27,082 nt of DNA, from assembly GCA_014084085.1 (NCBI GenBank), contig NPFB01000090.1, positions 1 through 27,082 on the forward strand, in the 5' to 3' direction. Under the pieces are notes generated by a model. The model made no database searches. It was not told the origin of the DNA and was given only the letters and a program-made list of their open reading frames with translations. Below are positions 26,288 to 27,082 of the stretch, one piece after another; position 1 is the first letter of the stretch, and every line of letters begins with the position of its first letter. A program made the translations under genes and the position numbers. The stretch comes from Hondaea fermentalgiana. Taxonomy: Eukaryota > Sar > Bigyra > Thraustochytrida > Thraustochytriidae.

Positions 26288-27067
26288 CTAACTCGGGGGC
26301 AGGTCCGCAAGGTCGACGACGGAGCGAGTGTCGTCAGCGTCCTCCTCGCCAGCGACGGTGGAGCGAGACATGGCGATAATACCACTACGCGCACCCTCAA
26401 TGATTCCATATGGCTCGAGCATGCGGAAGAGGGCATCAACGCGGCGGCTCCAGGAGACGACCTCGACGATGACGCACTCGGAGCCAATGTCGATGATCTT
26501 GCCCTCGAACATTTTGGCAATATCGAGAATGGCCTGGCGGTGGAAGTGGGAGGCCATCATCTCGTCGTAGTTGGCTGCGTTAGAGGCAGGGAAGCGGCCT
26601 TCATCGGAGGCTGGGGGCGGGACGCAAGAGACCTTGACGATGGCGAGCTCGCGCTCGATAATGTTCTGGTTGCGGTAGTCGAGAACGGCCCAGACGTCGA
26701 CGAGGTCCTCGAGCTGGCGGACAGCCTGCTCGATCTGGGTATCGGGGCCCTTGACGGCGATGGTGACGCGGCTGAGCTCCTGGACGTCTGTGGAGCTGAC
26801 GGTGAGGGAGTCAATGTTGAATCCGCGAGCGCTCATGAGGCCCGAGATCTTGGACAGCACACCGGGGGAGTCGTCGACGAGGACGCTCATGATGTGTTTC
26901 TTGACCTTCTCCTTGACCGCGGGCGTGTTATACAGGATGTTGTTCACGGCGTCCTCCGCGGTTCGCTTGCCGCCCTTGCTTCCGCGCGAGACGCCGACGA
27001 AGCTGTCGAGGCGCTGCAGCTTCGAGGACCCGCTGCCGTCGCCGCCCGCGGACGCCGCGCTGCTCAT
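26288..27067 (-). CDS. ILV6: Acetolactate synthase regulatory (small) subunit, ILV6-like
   Basis: From ATG 27067 the product is 259 residues. An N-terminal ACT domain (about 57-125: SVLVDDSPGVLSKISGLMSARGF, LSRVTIAVKG, RQLEDLVDVWAVLDY) is followed by the second domain, with HFHRQAILDIAKMFEG, DIGSECVIVEVV and MLEPYGIIEGARSGIIAMSRS. It binds the catalytic subunit of acetohydroxyacid synthase, the first common step of valine, leucine and isoleucine synthesis, and makes it sensitive to valine. The spacing matches eukaryotic ILV6 rather than the shorter bacterial IlvN. The N-terminal 45 residues are Gly/Ser/Lys-rich. The open frame continues beyond 27067 to the window edge (27082), so the real start, and any mitochondrial or plastid transit peptide, may lie outside. 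Treat it as possibly partial at the 5' end. Confidence 0.88.
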   Translation of the reverse strand: MSSAASAGGDGSGSSKLQRLDSFVGVSRGSKGGKRTAEDAVNNILYNTPAVKEKVKKHIMSVLVDDSPGVLSKISGLMSARGFNIDSLTVSSTDVQELSRVTIAVKGPDTQIEQAVRQLEDLVDVWAVLDYRNQNIIERELAIVKVSCVPPPASDEGRFPASNAANYDEMMASHFHRQAILDIAKMFEGKIIDIGSECVIVEVVSWSRRVDALFRMLEPYGIIEGARSGIIAMSRSTVAGEEDADDTRSVVDLADLPPS

Positions 27068-27082
27068 CGCCGCGCGCGCCAC

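Noticed and set aside
1..27082. tRNA, rRNA, CRISPR, insertion sequences, transposons
   Set aside because: I saw no cloverleaf-like sequence with A and B boxes, no rRNA core sequence, no spaced array of identical repeats, and no transposase-like frame or long terminal inverted repeats.

Overview
This is a nuclear DNA window from a eukaryotic microbe. Long, mostly intronless open frames lie a few hundred bases apart on both strands. Intergenic DNA is GC-rich and full of trinucleotide and tetranucleotide repeats. One gene carries two clear GTAAGT...AG introns. The gene set is purely eukaryotic: a TRP-type channel, a B9D1 ciliary transition-zone protein, the condensin II subunit H2, a KxDL/BORC protein, a ubiquitin protease and a Golgi-type GT31 galactosyltransferase. 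The mix of a flagellar gene, an APP1-type phosphatidate phosphatase, an osmotroph-like amino-acid biosynthesis set and an AASDHPPT-type phosphopantetheinyl transferase fits a stramenopile, most plausibly a labyrinthulomycete/thraustochytrid or a relative. That placement is inference; no marker gene in the window proves it.

Layout, left to right. Positions 1-780 hold repeats and no clear gene. An acidic low-complexity protein (-) lies at 781-1569. A large ankyrin/TRP-like cation channel (+) fills 3006-6644. A small unrecognised protein (-) is at 6916-7290, followed by nearly 1.9 kb of repeat-rich, GC-rich DNA. Next come a KxDL-domain protein (-, 9176-9943), a secreted GH43-like glycosidase (-, 10191-11399), B9D1 (+, 11991-12629) and a membrane-anchored APP1-domain phosphatase (-, 12772-14631). 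A GC-rich divergent region containing a 100-N assembly gap precedes a ubiquitin-specific protease (+, about 15684-17723). Then follow condensin II subunit H2 (-, 17931-20429), a phosphopantetheinyl transferase (+, 20857-21732), a free-standing tryptophan synthase alpha chain (-, 22197-23000), a three-exon GT31 galactosyltransferase (-, 23693-25527) and the acetolactate synthase regulatory subunit (-, 26288 to about 27067, possibly running off the right edge).

There is no operon logic and the neighbours act in unrelated compartments: plasma membrane, lysosome/vesicle trafficking, cilium base, chromatin, Golgi, and amino-acid synthesis. Divergent pairs that probably share a promoter region are GH43/B9D1, APP1/USP and NCAPH2/PPTase. 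Convergent pairs are B9D1/APP1, USP/NCAPH2 and PPTase/TrpA.

I found no mobile element, CRISPR array, rRNA or convincing tRNA. The most interesting items are the TRPV-like channel in a protist, the unfused TrpA with an ATG-less Arg/Ala-rich in-frame leader, the KxDL protein that has lost its name-giving motif, and several strong short palindromes in the GC-rich upstream regions. I see no clear-cut undescribed multi-gene system.
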